64,000 nt of DNA, taken from the NCBI GenBank assembly GCA_026120035.1, contig JALRME010000015.1, forward strand, positions 248,001-312,000, in the 5' to 3' direction. Below, in pieces: positions 21,555-31,868 of this stretch (its first letter is position 1; every line of letters starts with the position of its first letter). Source of the DNA: Coleophoma eucalyptorum. Taxonomy: Eukaryota > Ascomycota > Leotiomycetes > Helotiales > Dermateaceae. The position numbers were made by a program, and so were the translations under genes. The notes under the pieces were generated by a model. That model worked only from the letters and a program-made list of their open reading frames with translations. It had not been told where the DNA came from and made no database searches.

Positions 21555-22657
21555 TCACGATGATTTGGGGGTTTCCTGAGACTCATCGAGATCCCCAGGC
21601 TGATTAGGGTCATAGTCTCCGGCATACCACCTGACAGGATGCACGAAATCAATGAAGCCAATATTGGGACTTGAAACAGTGAAGCCCATGATCCTCTGGA
21701 CATCGGGAGACCAAGATAACACGTCCTCCTTGGGGTATGCCAAGTAAGCATTTTCCTGGAGCCAAAGTCAGTTAAACAACCCAAGGCTCGGAGCTTGCCT
21801 GTTTCGGGCTTGCATACCTCAGTACGAAGGAATCCTCGACAGAAGAACAGCCCATGCATCGGGCGCTTAGTATCAGTAGTCTGGTTGGCACCACCGCCAT
21901 GGTATGTTCCTCCAAGCATTACATAAGCATCCCCAATTTCCATCTCAGCGCAGCACGCTTCTTCGACCTTAGGTGCACGCTCTTGATCCCAAAGATGCGA
22001 GCCTGGAATCGCCTGGAGTCTGATCAGCCATGTACAAGCTTGCGGCTATTTGAGACTTTACCATCGTTGCTCCATTTTCATAACGCGTTGCAATTCCGGG
22101 AACCAAGAAAGCCATTGACAGATCAGAACCGATGCGATATCCGGTTTTGGTTTGATCAATGTGCTCGATGTGATGGTTCTTGTCATCGCGATGCAATCTC
22201 TGTGCTTTCCCACCCGGACCAATCTCCATACTCAGAGCGGTATTAATGATGGCCCGGCTGGTGTAAGTGTGCTTTGTCTGACCGTAGAAGTTTGATGTGG
22301 TCTTATCGACAAACACACTGGTCAGCTTGTCGACCAAAGGGTCCACGAGCCACTCTTCTCTGTACGTCTTACTGCGAGACGCCATGCGAGCGCATCTTCT
22401 TGTCTCTGGAGGAAACAGATCCCCCTGTTTCAAGTCAATCATCAATATTCTTTACTTGCAGTACAGACATCTCTTACCTTCCAAGGCTTGTCCGCATCGA
22501 AATACGGCCTCGTATCAGCATTCACACGCTCGACAGCTTCTGGTGTTGTGAAATTCTTGATGATGCAGCAACCATCGTCAACAATTGCCTGAATGATTTT
22601 ATCTACTTCCGATCTATGAATGTATTGCAATGATGGAGGGGCTGTTGCTGAAGGCAT
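21555..22657 (-). CDS. Phytanoyl-CoA dioxygenase (PhyH) family Fe(II)/2-oxoglutarate enzyme
   Basis: Four exons, running from MPSATAPPSLQYIHRSEVDK at 22657 to stop at 21555-21557, with introns near 22440-22490, 22000-22060 and 21755-21820. The first metal ligands are the H-X-D triad start in QRLHRDDK. The distal His is in GGTYHGGGANQT, followed by the 2-oxoglutarate-binding Arg region (KRPMHGLFFCRGFLR). This pattern is that of the fungal PhyH branch that includes secondary-metabolite tailoring enzymes such as verruculogen synthase FtmF, rather than peroxisomal phytanoyl-CoA hydroxylase; no PTS1 is present. Such enzymes hydroxylate, desaturate or form endoperoxides on small molecules. No backbone synthase (PKS, NRPS, terpene cyclase) is in this window, so its substrate cannot be assigned. 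A GTAAGT just after the stop suggests a 3' UTR intron. Confidence 0.87.
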
Positions 22658-23298
22658 TGTTTCTACGTCGTTGAATTCTTCGACTTCGACAATGATAAAG
22701 GCGTAGTATGCTTATGACGTAAGAATACTCGTAGCTGACTCTGAGAGTTGGGGTACTCGTGCTGGACCTGAACGTTACAAGATTATTGATCGTAAATGAT
22801 GGTTTCGCATCGTAGTCCTCTGTTGCTTCTTATAGTTAATAGATACGACGGGTGATTTGAGTCACAGCAAGATTGTGTTTATCAGTAAGTAATACAGAGT
22901 GTATTGATTGGTCGTAGTTATGTCTTACATGGCTCATTTCCTATATCTATCTACACCCGCAGAAGTGGGAGGTGGGTAGATCTCTCACCCCGCATCTTTT
23001 CACCATATTCATACATTTTATGGCCTAGCTACTAACCAAATGCATTTGGACGACTCATTCATCTCAAAACTGAGTTTTGAGTCAGCGCATCGCATCTCAA
23101 TAAACTCAAAGCCGAATGTAACCGGTTGCTTATCTGCTTTTTGTTATCATCAATACTGCAAACTCTGATGACGGTTGAGCACAATGCCCTCTTCTTATGT
23201 CAAGTTTTTCCTATTTTGGATCACTAAATATTGTAAAGAGCAATAATTTAATATTGGAGAAAAAATATACATTCAAGGTTACGAGGCCCGACCTTTCC
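22658..23298. other. Intergenic, dioxygenase promoter
   Basis: 640 bp upstream of the dioxygenase and downstream of the cutinase gene. AT-rich. An imperfect self-complementary stretch around 23060-23085 (CTCAAAACTGAGTTTTGAG) could form a hairpin and might act as a transcription end for the cutinase side; that is weak inference. Confidence 0.35.
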
Positions 23299-24117
23299 CT
23301 ATGAAAGCTTACTCTTCACGAAAGTCAGCGCAGCTTGTCCATATTCTGTGCCATAACCCTGGTGAGTAGCAGCATCGGTGCCATCTGAACAGTATGGATC
23401 TGTAGCATCACAGTAGGACTGGATAATGCTTGCGTACGAGCACGAAAAGCCACTGGTTCTTGGATCAAACTAAAAAACTGTCAGCCACTGCATCAAACAT
23501 GGAAGATACTTCGAGGTATAGATGAAGAATCACTTACTCCATCGGCCGTAGCAGTTCCCACACTATACGAGGCTCCAGGGATGTTTCTTGGGTTCCCCAT
23601 CCAGATCATAGCCTTTACCAAACTCGCAACTGAAGTGGAAATTGGCGACGAGGTGTCCGTGATACCCTCATTGGTATCCCCACCACCACACATAGCATCA
23701 TCGATAATTTGAGCCCCCTATTTCTCCAGTTATTACCCGACTCTTCCGAATAGAAGAAGAATAAAGGGAAAATCTTACCTGCGAATATCCCACCAAAACA
23801 ATCTGCGCCGAAGGACACTGCTCTGCGTAAGCCGCGACCTGACTTGCTACAGCTTTTACTCCAGCGACGACAGAAGCTGCATAAGCTGAATTCGTACCCC
23901 CAGCAGCAGGATAATCGATGGCTTCAGACGTGGCACCCGAGTAGGCGCTGAGTATTAAATTCACGACCGTCCCTGCAGAACCGAAACCTGCAGATGCTGT
24001 GGTCTCTCTGGCTCCGAAAACATGGACGTCTGCACAGGCTCTTGCCTCGAGGAGGGCAGAAGGTGCAGCGAGAGCGATATTGAAAAGAACAGACAAGGCT
24101 GCGCTCTTAGCAAACAT
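23299..24117 (-). CDS. Cutinase-family secreted serine esterase
   Basis: Three exons with introns near 23715-23785 and 23470-23535. Starting at the ATG at 24117 (MFAKSAALSVLFNIALAAPS) gives a clean signal peptide; an in-frame ATG at 24141 would add eight polar residues and is less likely. The cutinase domain follows: CADVHVFGARETTASAGFG, the nucleophile elbow VLVGYSQ|GAQI split by the first intron, then the acid region DPYCSDGTD and the catalytic His in ATHQGYG. Paired cysteines match the family disulphides. The family includes cutinases and acetylxylan esterases; the GARETT and PYCSDG blocks look closer to acetylxylan-esterase-like members, but specificity needs assay. It would act outside the cell on plant polymers. 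Confidence 0.9.
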
Positions 24118-24899
24118 TTTGGTTTTTGTTCTGTGGTTCACAATGGGAAAGCAAAGAGATGAATGAATGAATGAATGAATGAATAAACGAATGAGCAGCT
24201 GCTGAAAGAGTGAATAGTGAAAGGCTTTGCTAGTTTGAGTTCATGAAAGGTCTGGTGTAGGGCTTTTGTATCTCCCTGGTGGCTGAGTTCTTCATAGCAT
24301 ATTATGATATATCGCACTTTCTAATAACGATTATCATCAGATAAGATGCTTCTCCTCAATTCCTTTCGGGTAATTGTAAAGTTGGAATATATTCCCTACA
24401 GGTCGCATGGAATACCCCTGGTCCTGAAACGTGTGATCGGCCACCTGGCTATGATGTAAGGCTTCGGGATACTTCTCAATGGTCAGTAGACTTCCATGTC
24501 ATAAACAATAGGGGGATTCATGAACTGCCGGCATGCTTATGAATACCCGCATGTACCGTGTTGAAGAGATGCATTGATCTTTCCTCGCGAAATATTTCGA
24601 GCAGGAGCAGAAGTCCATATTATTATATCTGGTTTCACGTGTTCCTGATATACTGTGGGGAATCACAAGGGGCTCTTTTGCATGTCTGATCTGATCTTCT
24701 GCATGTCATCCGTTCTCACCTGACAGCTCGTGTGGACCATAATCCTCAAAGGGATTCGTTTGTCCTCACGAAACACCTGAGCCACGACGATGAACAAGGG
24801 GCAGCTATAGTTGACGTACAACCCAGCACAACCGGCGACTGGTAACTCTAAACAACATCTTGGTGTGATAAAATCAATTATAAATTATAAATTAGGGTT
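24118..24899. promoter_or_regulatory. Cutinase promoter region
   Basis: About 780 bp between the cutinase start and the end of the rhodopsin-domain gene. It begins with a six-copy GAAT microsatellite (24161-24184) lying in the likely 5' leader of the cutinase. No distinct operator was recognised. Confidence 0.4.
24161..24184. repeat. (GAAT)6 microsatellite
   Basis: Six perfect tandem GAAT tetramers about 45-70 bp upstream of the cutinase ATG, with imperfect copies continuing to about 24195. It is a likely length-variable site. Confidence 0.9.
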
Positions 24900-26370
24900 C
24901 TATTCTGCGAGAATGGTAGTACTAGACGGCCGCCGTTTGAGCTCGTAAAAGGCATTAGACAACTCAAGATTTGCCGTCATGGTCTGAGAAATTTGGCCGC
25001 GGGAGAACAGTGGCTTCATCGCTATAAAAGGGAAACAAATGTTAGCCATTATGCTCTGGTTGGTTTTCGTATTGATGACCAATGTATAAGAGACGTACCA
25101 GGTACCGAACCACAAAAGATCCCAACCGCACCCTCGACCATAGACCACACAAGAATAGGCGCTTCATCCCAAGAAGCATCAGCGCTTGAAAACGAAAGAT
25201 ATAACGCATATATTCTAACACATCTGTATTTTATCAACATTACTTTCTTTTTGGCGACACTTAATAAGACTTGAAAACTTACCCAATAATGACAGCGAAG
25301 AAACTTACGCCGAAAAGCGCTAAGAGTAACAGCTTATCCCTTGTACTGCGATTGATACCAGAGAGTATTTTGATTGGGAGAACGAAAATAACAATATCTG
25401 TCAAAATATGATAACCGGTGACAACTATGCAGATTGTTAGTATAGAACTACTGGTCCGGCCTCCTGAGTTTCACTCAGAGTAGACACTCACAGTACAGGA
25501 AGACCTCAGTATTCAAACATGTTCCTGGTAATGTTGGGTTCCAGCCTTTTGCAAATGGAATACATTGTAATGCAAAGACGATGAGTTTAATTGGAAGCAT
25601 TATAGAGACCGCCCAGACAGTCCAGACGGCTACGACGCGCGTGAAGGTGCCTCTTGGAACTGTCTCAACTCAGTAATTGCAATGAGGTGTTATTTGCAAA
25701 AACTTACTGAACATCAAGAAGAAGCTGAGAATAGATAGCTTCGCAAAGTACACGCCAAAGTTGTATGTGATTTGGAAGCCAAAAATCATCTTAAACGCAA
25801 CTGTATAAGCCACCAATACAAAGCGAAAGGAATTTTTCTGCGGCTCTTACTTGAACATTATATTTCGCCCACCCTACGCCGAGTCCTTTGACGTCGACGA
25901 GATGGAGGCCTACACCACTGTGGCACAATAAGAGAGAGAACACACAGCCAGCGATGACTGCAACCTGGAATCTTTAGATAAAGGACTGTCTGAGACGGTT
26001 TGGAGACGCCTTACCAGTGCGACCAGCATCAGCCAGTCATCCACAGACACCCTGCCCACCACCCATTTTCGCGACACGAAGCGGAGGACAACTGATGCAG
26101 CTATGTTTACACAAGTCAGTAGAGTTCAGAAAAGCCCATACCTAACAACTCTCAGGTTTCGTACTAGACAGAAATATCGATATGGCCGCAGCAAAAATTA
26201 ACTGAGGTTGGCGGGATCCTGTCATATTTCCAAGGACCCTTCACATAGTTGGCACGAAGGCTTTCAAGGGTCGATGGTGTTACCTGGAAAGTAGTTGTAG
26301 AGGCATCGAAAGAGCAAGAAGAAAGGAACACTAACAAAGAGATCATAATCCCCCCGCGGTGCTCTCTCAT
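24900..26370 (-). CDS. Rhodopsin-domain seven-helix membrane protein (fungal GPCR-like)
   Basis: This is a multi-exon gene. Spliced segments read in order: AAAISIFLS|TASVVLRFVSRKWVVGRVSVDDWLM, AVIAGCVFSLLLCHSGVGLHL, WAKYNVQ, VAFKMIFGFQITYNFGVYFAKLSILSFFLMF, then further helices, VVTGYHILTDIVIFVLPIKIL, and VRIYALYLSFSSADASWDEA...LVWSMVEGAVGIFCGSVP with a short cytoplasmic tail ending STTILAE at 24900. This is the fungal rhodopsin domain (SAT4/PTH11-like family), with its Asp-Asp-Trp after the first helix, the Cys-rich extracellular loop and the E-G-A-V-G block in helix 7. Roles range from host-surface sensing to unknown membrane functions. No CFEM domain is present. The first exon is uncertain: the open frame from 26370 must be joined to a shifted frame after about 26280, and the phases do not fit with the obvious donor, so the true start may differ. 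Confidence 0.8.
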
Positions 26371-27343
26371 AGTAATAATAATGGGGACATAAAAATCCTA
26401 CTGCAACAACTTTATTTTTACGTTTTGCATTATTGCCGTTCGCAGGCGTGGTGCATCGTTTGCAGATATTAAGTTTCGCTGCATATGTAGGCCTTATTAT
26501 TTACGAGACGTGAGAGGACTAGGTCAATGAATTTTTGGCTTTCCAATACCGTTGCTATTTGAAAAGTCCTTAGTTCTCCTTGGCTGACCAGTAACACATC
26601 ATTTTTCGACATCTTCGACAGCTTATCGAACCATGGCGACCATATGGCGTGAGGGGGCGCTATCGCATCGAAGATGACTCTCCTGGTGAAACATCCTTTA
26701 ATTGCAATACATGTTTCCACTGCCCATCAAAGACGGCCTTCCTGGGGTTACTATATTAAAAGCGGAAGCATAGTAATACACTCTACAAACGGAATCCAGA
26801 TGATTCGGTCGTGCCAAGAAATAATTGCTTTGTTCGAGGATAACTTACAAATCACTGGCAAGGGTACCAGCCCATGCTGCTCGTGTACTAATGCGCATTT
26901 CCCAAACATGAGGGACACAAGGCATCTTTATCGACGAAAGCAGCCCCCACACGTGCGGTACGTACCCGTTGTGTCGGAAAATGTAGAATTCCGATTGGTA
27001 GGGCTCCTAGAAGTAAGCTAGAAGCATCATCTGTGGCGCTTAAGATTCTGCTTTTTTACCCGGAGCTCTTAATTAACGCTTTGGTATAGTAGAACGTGTA
27101 TAGCGATCGAGTTTTCTCGAAGTGCCGTGGGAGTCATGTCATAATCATCAAGCTATGCCAAACGTAAAGTATTGCCGGGAGTATAGGCAAGATGTTGGGC
27201 CTGGCTTCTGGAAGGATGACTTGCTACGTCATATTGATAAGAAATTGGCTTATTTATATCATTTAATATTGTTTTAGACAATACCCATCCAATCCCTTAT
27301 GCAATACTGGCTACTTGCTTAACAATACCCGAAGATAATGTTA
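26371..27343. other. Intergenic, about 1 kb
   Basis: Upstream of the rhodopsin-domain gene and, on the minus strand, downstream of nothing I can name until the peptidase stop at 27344. Open frames on both strands (26469-26720 minus, 26674-27021 plus) overlap each other, lack domains and are not called. No repeat or RNA gene seen. Confidence 0.4.
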
Positions 27344-29629
27344 TCATAATGTTTCCGAGAGGTTTTCAATGGCTTTCGCGATTATTCCGACCCATTCCTG
27401 TGCCTTACCAACCTCGCCAGTTTCGAGCGCCTCCAGAATTCCAGGGAATACGACTCCCTCATAGCCTTTCCACAAGCCCGGTGCATAAATCTTGTAGTTG
27501 TTAGCACATTCTAGCTGAAGAGCCGGAGATGCCGACGAGGAGGAACTTACAATGTGCTTGAACCATGGCCTGCCCGGCAATCCTGCCTTCCTGAGGAACG
27601 CTTTCTCGATGCTCATGTATCTTTTATTTACGTCTGCGATTTGTAATGACACCATGTCGTCTAGGAACTCTTCATAGCCAAGATCTACATCTTCAACTTG
27701 CTGTTGTAGAGTTTCTGCTTCGTTATCAAGCGCTTGTGCTGCTTCCTCCAGCTTCTTGATACTAGCTTCCATTACTCCGAAATCAAGACAGCTACCTTCT
27801 GAGCTCTTCAAAGCCAAAGCATGTCGTTTTAGCTCTGATACGTACTCACTTGCAAGGAAAGGAAGAACTTTGGCGCCGGCAAGTCGTACGGCGAGAATGC
27901 CAAATAATTGGGTCGTCCCCAGATGCCTGACGAAGCCAGGGTCTCCAAACTTCTCTACAAAGGTGAAACTGTCGTAGTTGGAGTGGTATGGATACACAGA
28001 TTTGCTATCTGTTCCGAAGCCCATATCCATACACGGGATTCCGAGATGATCGTAGAACACGGTGTAATCACTTCCGGTTCCAATGTTTCCTAGACCTGGA
28101 AGGCGATCTTTCGCTGGGGTCTTCTTGACATACTCAAGCCAATCTTCGTAGACGGTTTTCTTCGAGACTGGGGATGGCACTTTCTTGGCTACTTCTCGGA
28201 GAATTTGACTGAGAAGTGGGCTTCCAGAAGCACGGAGGATTGAACCGCCATTTGTTGCACCATCAACATTAATATCTATGATTCGGTGAGTTTTGCGAAA
28301 CAATAACACTAGCAATGACACTTACAAGCGATGCAGTGTTTGAATAGAAGATCCTTGTTTTCTTCTCCCCATTCTGTCGACCCGAGGAGTCCATACTCCT
28401 CACTGTCCCAGGAGGCGAGGACACTGCAAAAACCATCAGATCGAGACTTTAAGCTAACATGGAATGACTTACATTGTTCTCTCAGGTGTCCAACCCAGTT
28501 CCAGAAGTTTGCCTAGACCTCGAGCAACTTCATTGATGGAGGTGCTTCCACTTACTGGATCAATGGCTCCGCAACACCAGGAATCATGGTGATTTCCGAG
28601 TACAATCATCTCATCGCCGGTTCCTTTGATTGTTCCGATGGCGTTGTAGATCGGTTCATAGACATAGTCCCCTACGCCCAAAATTAGTGAAACACAAAAC
28701 ATGTGCTCTATCAATCACCAACCTTTGTTCACCAATGTCACCTTAACAGTGCTAGGTCCTGTAAAGTATCTGATGCCATCTAATCCGCCTTCCCAGTCAC
28801 TTTGACCTTCGCTCATATGAGAAGGTCTCAGTCCGTGTCCATTCAAGGCCTGAAGAAATGGAATTGCGTCCGAAAAGGAGCACGGAAGGGAAGGAATGGT
28901 AGGAATGGCCTTATATGGATCTTTGCGCTCGGTGTCATCACCTGGCAAACTTGGATATCCAGGCGTCGTTGGGTCACCAGCCCATACACCAAAGTACTCC
29001 ACGCTTCCGCGTTGAATGCTTTCGGGGTGTCGAGCTGGGCCCTCAGGGTAATGCGCGTAGCCATTCTTGGCTGTGATCTCTCCATCCTCTTGAGGATCGC
29101 TGTAGATGATAACACCGGCTGCACCAAATTTCTCGGCAGCGCGAACTTTCAGCCCGCGAAAGACCAGTCCATATTTGCAGATCACGATCTTATCCTTCAC
29201 AGAAATACCTTGGGATTCAAGATATTCAAAGTCGGCATGACGTCCAAAATTGGCATATACCAATTCGGCGCATACAGTTCCATTCGCACTAAAACCGTGA
29301 AATGCAGGATATCCGTTCGACGGGCCGGAGGTTGGATCACCAATCAACTCGGGTTCCTTGAGCCGAGCTTGGTATTTCAAGCCGCCATCCTCGTCGTGTA
29401 AAGCTAGGGAGGTGAATATTGGGAAGTTCTGCAGCACATCGTAGCGCACTAGCTTGGACGGAATGCCGTATGATGCCCATAATGCTCGAATTCGCTCAGC
29501 GTGATCCAGGTCTCCTGATAGATGGGGCTCTGCGCTGTAGAGCTTTGACCAGTGCTGTAATCGACTGGCTTCAGGCGTCCGAAGCATGACATCCTCGACA
29601 TCGCTCTGTGTTTCTACGGGAATCCTCAT
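27344..29629 (-). CDS. Glutamate carboxypeptidase II-like M28 metallopeptidase
   Basis: Four or five exons from MRIPVETQSDVEDVML (29629) to stop at 27344. The order is a peptidase-associated (PA) domain (GISVKDKIVICKYG...AAEKFGAAGVIIYSD), the M28 catalytic domain and the C-terminal transferrin-receptor-like dimerisation helices. All di-zinc ligands of GCPII are recognisable: His in GNHHDSW, bridging Asp in GAIDPVSG, Glu in SWDSEEYGLLGSTEW, Asp in INVDGATN and His in YPYHSNYDSF. An in-frame Met 44 codons upstream (29761) is possible but encodes a polar, unremarkable extension. Unlike mammalian GCPII there is no obvious N-terminal membrane anchor in either version. Family members release C-terminal Glu or Asp from peptides or folyl-polyglutamates. 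It is followed upstream by an M20-family gene on the same strand. Confidence 0.92.
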
Positions 29630-29999
29630 GATGAATAATGATTCCGAATTGAATATCCTCCCGTCGTGAGAGCAAACAGAAAGGTATCGGTGAAGTACGT
29701 CGTCGTTATCGGGTGGTTGGACTGACTGACAAAGTGGGATGGAGTGAGGACACGCGAGCACTAATCGGGATGCCGGGCAAGAATTACCTTGGTCGGCTTC
29801 CTTAGGGGAAACTTTCAGGGATATTGCCCCGATAACGTCGAAATACAGGGGATGTATGCCGACTCCAAATGCCTATCTCAGCCTGCTGGCTACTATAAGT
29901 CAAGCTGTTGTTTGTTCATTATGCTGGTCAAATCCTTCTGGTGTCAAGTCGGACATTGGTGCCAATTAATTCATTGTTTTTAGAGTGAGCCTAAATTTG
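29630..29999. other. Intergenic, peptidase promoter
   Basis: 370 bp separating the GCPII-like and M20-family genes, both minus strand. Contains the possible alternative upstream start at 29761. No distinct motif noted. Confidence 0.4.
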
Positions 30000-31208
30000 T
30001 TAACTACAAATTTCTACAATTACTCTCATGAACATCCTTATACAGTCCAAATAATCTGGAATATCAACTTTTTCATCCGGTCGCGTATTATACCGGCCTC
30101 CAGGGCCGCAAACGATACCCTCCATTCCGAGGCTCTTGTATAAATGACCAGCATCAGAGCCATAGAAACACGTTGGTCGAAGTACACCTGTGGGTTGGTC
30201 TTCACCGCGCACCGCTCTATATGCCTTGTTGACACAATTCACTATCCTTGAGTTTCTCGAAACTTCAAAGGCCGGCATCGTGGGTTCAGGGCGTTGTTTT
30301 AGGCTGTACTTTAGCCCAGGAAATTTGACAGCCGTTTCTTTAATTACTCTCTCCAGGTCATTCAAAACGCCTTCTTGCGTTTGTCCCGGAGCATATCGTG
30401 CACTGCCAGAAAGCTTGCAAACGTCGGATACCTGACTGGGCCTCCATTCTGCCAGATCTTTTCCCAGGGCACCATGCACAACTCCAACCAAACAGCGATT
30501 GCATTTCAAGTGTTCAGGACTCCTAGCTTTTGAAAATGTCATGTGATTCAGTTTCGGTATCAAGTCGCAAGCGGCCTCAATCGCGTCAACGGCCTCTTCG
30601 CTAGCTGACATGTGTCTAGTGATGCCAGTAAGCTCAATCTCAAACATGAGACATTCAGCATGCATAGTGATGGCTCTGATATCGCTTGGTTCGCAGTTGA
30701 TGAAGTAGTCAGCCTTCATCCTCCCTTGTTGGATGGCTGCGAGAGTCCCGACACCACCTTGCAATTCTCCCACAACATAGGTCAGGATCACATCGCCTTT
30801 CGGCTGCCATCCGCTTTCCTTCAGAGCTTCCACGGCGCAGAAATACGCTGCACATCCTGACTTCATGTTGCTGACACCAATGCCGTAGATAAAATCCTCA
30901 TCGACCTTGCCTTCCCATGGATCAATCGTCCATCCTTCCGAGACCGGATTGGTGTCAAGATGACCATTGAACAGCAGGCTTTTGGCTCCCGATTGCGTCT
31001 TGTTGTTACCATTCCATCGGCCAATTGCGTTTTGTCTCTTGCCGTCTGCAAAGGGATACACGTCTGCTTCTAAACCGATGCTTCTCATTTTCTCAGCCAT
31101 AAAGCTTGTGACTTCAAGTTCACCATCGGTCTCCGAGTAGCTCTTTATCTGAATGAGTCTAGAAAGTAAGGAGAGGCATCTCTCTTCGTCAATATCCGGA
31201 AGCTGCAT
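30000..31208 (-). CDS. M20-family deacylase/peptidase homologue with altered metal site
   Basis: Single exon, 402 residues, the normal size for ArgE/DapE-type M20 proteins, with the lid domain in the middle. The first metal motif is intact (FNGHLDTNP). The bridging-Asp motif reads GVSNMKSG (Asp to Asn), the catalytic pair normally EE reads VGELQGG (general-base Glu kept, ligand Glu replaced by Leu), and the C-terminal His motif reads GGRYNTRPDE (His lost). The EPS motif and the lid His (TRHMSAS) are kept. Standard M20 enzymes use two zincs to cleave N-acyl amino acids or peptides. This copy should bind at most one metal, or work differently, or not be an enzyme; I recall similar sequences in other organisms, so it may be a distinct branch rather than a decayed gene. 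It is cytosolic by sequence and shares a divergent promoter with an MFS transporter. Confidence 0.85.
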   Translation of the reverse strand: MQLPDIDEERCLSLLSRLIQIKSYSETDGELEVTSFMAEKMRSIGLEADVYPFADGKRQNAIGRWNGNNKTQSGAKSLLFNGHLDTNPVSEGWTIDPWEGKVDEDFIYGIGVSNMKSGCAAYFCAVEALKESGWQPKGDVILTYVVGELQGGVGTLAAIQQGRMKADYFINCEPSDIRAITMHAECLMFEIELTGITRHMSASEEAVDAIEAACDLIPKLNHMTFSKARSPEHLKCNRCLVGVVHGALGKDLAEWRPSQVSDVCKLSGSARYAPGQTQEGVLNDLERVIKETAVKFPGLKYSLKQRPEPTMPAFEVSRNSRIVNCVNKAYRAVRGEDQPTGVLRPTCFYGSDAGHLYKSLGMEGIVCGPGGRYNTRPDEKVDIPDYLDCIRMFMRVIVEICS

Positions 31209-31868
31209 CTTGATGTTGTGAACACGAAATCCGAATGGCTTTCACAATTTTCTGCGGATATACAATTGAATAGGAAATCGAAGTTTCATGTGTATCTAGA
31301 TAGAAATGAATCATTCGGATCTGGGATCGTATTCAAGACAGACCCCCACCTTTAAAACCGAACCACTTGCTGCCGATCATTTTTATAGTTTTTGGGAGTC
31401 CCGACATTTAAGCTCAAGCTGTTGAGCTTGGCAACCGTTTTCCAAATGCATCTTGTCTTGGTAGCCACAATGAATATTATCAGTGTGCCTAATCACTTCG
31501 ACAGAAACCAACCGTCAATGTATGCGAATTTGGACAATGCATCTTGTTCAGACTCAAGGACGGCCTTGCTCACCGTTCTCGAGTTGTTGGGCTTCCTACT
31601 TTATCTGGTCTTGTGCCACATCCCATCTTTGGCGAGATACTGGGACGATTGCAATAGTCCCACTCTTCTATCCATACAGTAGATAGAGTCCGAAATCTCT
31701 GCCCCGTGACAATAACGGGTATGTACAAAGATAGAAGTTATCGTCCGACCTCCCATTATTGAAAGCCCGACTTTTTATTTAAGCTTGATATCTTACCTCG
31801 AAGCTGGGGGTAGTAGTCCGCACTCTCATAGTTTTCCCACACAATAGAAAACTACTTTTTTTTTCGCC
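31209..31868. promoter_or_regulatory. Divergent promoter, M20-like gene / MFS transporter
   Basis: 660 bp between divergently transcribed genes, so it must hold both promoters. Small plus-strand open frames (31392-31686) have no family match. A T-run (31855-31864) directly precedes the transporter ATG. A 9-bp inverted repeat with a 74-bp spacer exists but is within chance expectation. Confidence 0.45.

Noticed and set aside
21555..24117. Secondary-metabolite cluster around the PhyH dioxygenase and methyltransferase
   Set aside because: No backbone synthase is present, and the methyltransferase is over 20 kb away with housekeeping genes between.
26469..27021. Two overlapping opposite-strand open frames near 26.5-27.0 kb
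   Set aside because: Mutually exclusive, no homology recognised, no introns or leader features that support either.
31229..31320. Inverted repeat ATCCGAATG ... CATTCGGAT with a 74-bp spacer in the M20-like/MFS promoter
   Set aside because: A 9-bp inverted match in 660 bp is expected about once by chance.
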